Of a DNA stretch of 64,000 bases, positions 61,008 through 64,000 are shown in pieces; positions within the stretch are counted from its first letter, which is position 1; every line of letters starts with the position of its first letter. Position numbers and translations under genes: made by a program. A model generated the notes under the pieces. That model had not been told where the DNA came from. It was given only the letters and a program-made list of their open reading frames with translations, and did not search any database. Source of the DNA: Pseudoduganella rivuli (GTDB taxonomy: Bacteria > Pseudomonadota > Gammaproteobacteria > Burkholderiales > Burkholderiaceae_D). The stretch lies in NCBI RefSeq assembly GCF_009674485.1, contig NZ_WKJJ01000007.1:186001-250000 (forward strand). The letters are read 5' to 3'.

Positions 61008-61637
61008 ATGGACCACCGCTGGCGTCCCGGCTTCGGCTACCTGGCCCTGGCGCTGCTGCTGGCCGTTGGCGCCATCGCGGTGCTGGCGTTCCTGTGGCTG
61101 ACGTCCGGACCGGATGCGGAGGCGCCGCCGTCGTCGCGACTGGCGCCGGCCGTCTCTGCAACCGCTCCGGCGCCGGCGGCGCAAGCGGCGGCGCAAGCGG
61201 CGGCGCATCCGCCGCCGCGTCCTCCGCAACAGGGGATGCCGGCCCGCGACGGCGAAGATCCGACGCCGGACTTGCGCAGCTACGTGGCGCGGGGCGAAAA
61301 GCCGACCATGGCCGAGGTGATCTCCCGCCTGCATGAGCGGGGCATCCATACCGGCCTTGGCGCGTTCAATCCGCCCGGCACCAGTCCGCCGCTGGTGGGA
61401 CTGGCGGTGCCGGACGATTTCCCGCTGCCGAAAGGCTATGTGCGCCACCACCAGGCCACCGATGACGGCCAGCGCATCGAAGCCATCCTCATGTATGCGC
61501 CCGATTACCAGCCCGTCGATGCGGCGGGACGGCCCATCGACGTGCCGAAAGACCGTGTCGTGCCGCCCGAACAGGCGCCGCCGGGATTGGCGGTCCGGCG
61601 CATCACCATTCCACCACCGACAGAATCTGTCCGCTGA
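61008..61637 (+). CDS. Membrane-anchored protein with Pro/Ala-rich linker, unknown
   Basis: A 209-residue protein I do not recognise. One N-terminal transmembrane helix (about 11-33) is followed by an Ala/Pro-rich stretch of about 40 residues (APAVSATAPAPAAQAA, AAHPPPRPPQQ) and a C-terminal region of about 120 residues without known motifs (PTMAEVISRLHERGI, VPDDFPLPKGYVRHHQ, VPPEQAPPGLAVRRITIPPP). The arrangement suggests a periplasmic domain held off the inner membrane by a flexible linker. It starts 9 bases after the SGNH gene and ends 5 bases before the Lnt-like gene, so all three may share a transcript. No ribosome-binding site is obvious. Confidence 0.6.
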   Translation: MDHRWRPGFGYLALALLLAVGAIAVLAFLWLTSGPDAEAPPSSRLAPAVSATAPAPAAQAAAQAAAHPPPRPPQQGMPARDGEDPTPDLRSYVARGEKPTMAEVISRLHERGIHTGLGAFNPPGTSPPLVGLAVPDDFPLPKGYVRHHQATDDGQRIEAILMYAPDYQPVDAAGRPIDVPKDRVVPPEQAPPGLAVRRITIPPPTESVR

Positions 61638-61642
61638 TCACC

Positions 61643-64000
61643 ATGAAGCAAATCAGTCTTTCCACGACGGGCGCGGTTGCCTGCGTCGCTGCCAGCGCCG
61701 CGCTGTCCGCGCTGTATGTCAACGGCGGCGCCGGCTGGCCGCTGGGCTTTGTTTTTCTCGTACCCTGGCTGTGCGCACTGGATGCGCGCCGCACCTGGGC
61801 CGGTACGCTGGCATGCGCATACGCCATGTCGCTGGCTTACACTGCCGCCGTGTTTCCGTGGCTCGGCATGGCGCTGGGGCGCTATACCGGCATCGGCGGC
61901 GTGGCCGGACTAGCCATCCTGCTGCTGGCCGCGCCGCTGTTCCAGCCGCAATTCCTTGCCTTCGCGCTGGTGCGCAGGGTTGGCGTGCGTCGCTACGGGC
62001 CGCTGCTGGGCGCGCTGGCCGCCGCTGCGGCCTGGGTCGCCACGGAGCGCTTCGCGCCACGGCTGCTGGGCGACACCATTGGCTATGGCCTGTATCCGTC
62101 GCCGCTGCTGCGCCAGGCCGCCGACGTGGGCGGTGGTGCGGGCCTGACCTTGCTGCTGTTGCTGTGCAACGAAGGCATGGCGGCCGCGTATGCGCGGCGC
62201 AAGGAGGGCCGGCGCGCGCTGGCTGCGCCGTTAGCTTGCGCGGCGCTGGCGCCGCTGCTGCTCGCGCTGTATGGCTGGACCGCGCTGCAAGGCGAACCGG
62301 TGGCGGCGGGCAAGCCGCTGCGCATGGGATTAATCCAGGCCAACATGGCCGACTATGAAAGCCAGCGCCGGGAAAAGGGCGCCTACGGCGTGGTGCGCGA
62401 CGTGCTGGACCGCCATTTCGCCATGAGCTATGACGCCATCGAACGGCAGCGCGCGGAAGCCGTGCTGTGGTCGGAAACCGCGTATCCCACCACGTTCGGC
62501 CACCCGAAGAGCGAAGCGGGGGCGGAATTCGACCGTGAAATCCTCGCCAACGTGAACGCGGCCCGCGTGCCGTTCGTATTCGGCACCTATGACCGGGACG
62601 GCGCCGGCGAATACAATGCCGCCGCGCTGGTGCAGCCGGAAACGGGCTTGCTGGGCTTTTACCGCAAGACCCGGCTGTTTCCGCTGACGGAATACGTGCC
62701 GTCGTGGCTGGACGGCCCGGTGGTGCGCCGCCTGATGCCCTGGGCCGGCAACTGGCAGCCAGGCAACGGCGCCCGCGTGTTGCCGCTGCGCCTGGCCGAC
62801 GGCCGCGAAGTGCCCGTGCTGCCGCTGATCTGCCGCGACGATACGGACCCGGGACTGGCGCTGGACGGCGCCCGCCTGGGCGCGCAAGTGATCCTCACCA
62901 TGTCCAACGATTCGTGGTTCAGCATGGACCCGCAAGGGGCGAAGCTGCACCAGGCGGTGGCGGCGTTCCGCAGCATCGAGACGCGGTTGCCGCAATTCCG
63001 CGTCACCACCAATGGCTACAGCGCCGCCATCGATGCGGCCGGCACGGTACTGGCGGGCACGCCGATGGGCGAACCGGCGCTGGTGATCGCCGACATGCCG
63101 GTGCGCCAGCCCAAGCCCACGTTGATGGTGCGTTGGGGCGACTGGGTCGGACTGGCCGGCGGCGGCTTCCTGCTGTTGCTGGCCATGTTGGCCATCCTGC
63201 CGGCGCCGCGTACGCAGGCGCAATCGCACGCAAAAGCCCAGGCCGGATCAGTGGATGATTCGGTGCCCGCCGCCATGGCATTCCCGGCCACGGCCGCGAT
63301 ACTGCCGCCGGCCGCCCGCGCGGTGTCGGGCTTGCTGCGCGCCGTTGCGCGTGCAGGCTTGCTGGCCATGTGCGTGGCGCTGTTGCTGGACGAATCGTTG
63401 CGCACGCACACGCTGGCGCAGATCCGCCTGTTCGCCGTGCTGTTCCTCGTGCCGGAAGCCATCGCCTGGTGCCTGCTGCGTGCGTTTGCCGCGCAAGTCT
63501 CGGTCGGTAATGGCCGGCTGCTGGTGGAGCGGGGGACGCTGCGGATGGAAATGGCGCTGGGCGAAATCGTCGCGGTCCAGCCATGGCGCCTGCCGGCGCC
63601 AGGCCCGGGTTTGACCCTGAAGCTGGCGCCGGGCCGCCAATGGCGTTACGGGCTGGCGCTGTCCAATCCCGCCGGTTTCGCCGCGGCGCTGGCGGCCGCC
63701 GGCGGCCCGGCAGTGGTGGACGGGCGGCGCAGGGTGATGGATGTCTATGCGCAGGCACGCTCGGCATTGCGGCGCTGGGCGCTGGACAGTCCGCTGGCGA
63801 AATTCGTCGCGCTGCCGCTGGTGCTGGCGGTGCCGGCCTTCCACCTGCACCAGCACATCGCATTCGGCAGCGCGCTGGGCGAGTACTACACGTTCGGCCT
63901 GAAAGCGTACGCCAGCGCGTTTGCGCTGTGGTGGGCCGCGTGGACGATCGGCGTGGTGCTGTGCGCGGCGCTGTTGCGCACCGGGATCGAAGCGGTGACG
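61643..64000 (+). CDS. Apolipoprotein N-acyltransferase-like protein with C-terminal membrane extension (partial)
   Basis: An open frame of 786 codons running off the right edge. Residues 1-220 hold several membrane helices (LGFVFLVPWLCALDARRTWAG and following), then a nitrilase-fold domain like Lnt: Glu278 in VLWSETAYPTTF, Lys342 in FYRKTRLFPLTEYVP and Cys397 in LPLICRDDTDP match the catalytic triad, and SNDSWF and FRSIETRLPQFRVTTNGYSA follow as in Lnt. E. coli Lnt ends soon after this point. Here a TM helix, a second TM pair, a soluble patch (RLLVERGTLRMEMALGEI) and further helices add more than 240 residues. It could be Lnt itself or a paralogue with another acyl acceptor. Its start is 5 bases after the preceding gene. 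Confidence 0.78.
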   Translation, partial: MKQISLSTTGAVACVAASAALSALYVNGGAGWPLGFVFLVPWLCALDARRTWAGTLACAYAMSLAYTAAVFPWLGMALGRYTGIGGVAGLAILLLAAPLFQPQFLAFALVRRVGVRRYGPLLGALAAAAAWVATERFAPRLLGDTIGYGLYPSPLLRQAADVGGGAGLTLLLLLCNEGMAAAYARRKEGRRALAAPLACAALAPLLLALYGWTALQGEPVAAGKPLRMGLIQANMADYESQRREKGAYGVVRDVLDRHFAMSYDAIERQRAEAVLWSETAYPTTFGHPKSEAGAEFDREILANVNAARVPFVFGTYDRDGAGEYNAAALVQPETGLLGFYRKTRLFPLTEYVPSWLDGPVVRRLMPWAGNWQPGNGARVLPLRLADGREVPVLPLICRDDTDPGLALDGARLGAQVILTMSNDSWFSMDPQGAKLHQAVAAFRSIETRLPQFRVTTNGYSAAIDAAGTVLAGTPMGEPALVIADMPVRQPKPTLMVRWGDWVGLAGGGFLLLLAMLAILPAPRTQAQSHAKAQAGSVDDSVPAAMAFPATAAILPPAARAVSGLLRAVARAGLLAMCVALLLDESLRTHTLAQIRLFAVLFLVPEAIAWCLLRAFAAQVSVGNGRLLVERGTLRMEMALGEIVAVQPWRLPAPGPGLTLKLAPGRQWRYGLALSNPAGFAAALAAAGGPAVVDGRRRVMDVYAQARSALRRWALDSPLAKFVALPLVLAVPAFHLHQHIAFGSALGEYYTFGLKAYASAFALWWAAWTIGVVLCAALLRTGIEAVT

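Overview
The window reads as one high-GC betaproteobacterial chromosome segment, most like Oxalobacteraceae (Massilia/Duganella-type). This is inferred from the PEP-CTERM sorting tail, the large sugar-type TonB receptors, the TctD/TctE-like two-component system and the codon use; no 16S or marker gene is present. Nearly everything between about 6 and 60 kb belongs to a plant-cell-wall utilisation locus. Its enzyme set (GH74 with CBM2, GH9, two GH31, GH35, two GH3, GH29, GH43, GH39, GH42, GH2, GH27, GH1 and several esterases) fits acetylated, galactosylated and fucosylated xyloglucan best.

Layout. 1-5.9 kb: a Cache protein coupled to an amino-acid-type binding protein (cut by the window edge), a GH27 alpha-galactosidase, and an orphan sugar-binding protein divergent from a response regulator/histidine kinase pair. 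5.9-17.4 kb: GH42 and GH3 face away from each other, then a membrane-tethered AraC regulator, TonB receptor 1, the collapsed remnant of a GH74/PEP-CTERM pair, and XylR 1. 17.5-27.5 kb: GalM-like 1, a flavin halogenase, GH29, LacI 1, two SGNH esterases and a second GH3. 27.5-35.2 kb: the intact GH74, PEP-CTERM protein, XylR 2 and TonB receptor 2. 35.3-46 kb: a DUF418 membrane protein, an SSS sugar symporter, GalM-like 2, GH43, GH31, an acetyl esterase and GH39. 46-53 kb: GH2, then GH35 and GH31-PA14, which match the Cellvibrio xyloglucan pair Bgl35A/Xyl31A. 53-59.8 kb: a minus-strand operon GH1-glk-MFS-GH9 opposite LacI 2. 59.9-64 kb: a secreted SGNH hydrolase, a membrane-anchored unknown and an Lnt-like acyltransferase that runs off the edge.

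How it may work together (inference). GH74 and GH9 cut the glucan backbone outside the cell, the TonB receptors import oligosaccharides, periplasmic esterases and exo-glycosidases strip acetyl, fucose, galactose and xylose, and the SSS and MFS carriers bring products across the inner membrane. GH1 and glucokinase finish the glucose branch in the cytoplasm. Two operator families are visible. A motif with core TTGGTGATTTTCGCAATTG lies in front of most side-chain and uptake genes and is a candidate XylR site. A palindrome ATGAAACCGATTTCAT lies in front of GH74, XylR 2, the GH1 operon and LacI 2. The locus therefore looks like two interlocked regulons, one for side chains/xylose and one for the backbone/gluco-oligosaccharides. 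Many components are duplicated (GH3, GalM-like, XylR, TonB receptor, LacI, GH31), and the second GH74 copy has been lost to deletion.
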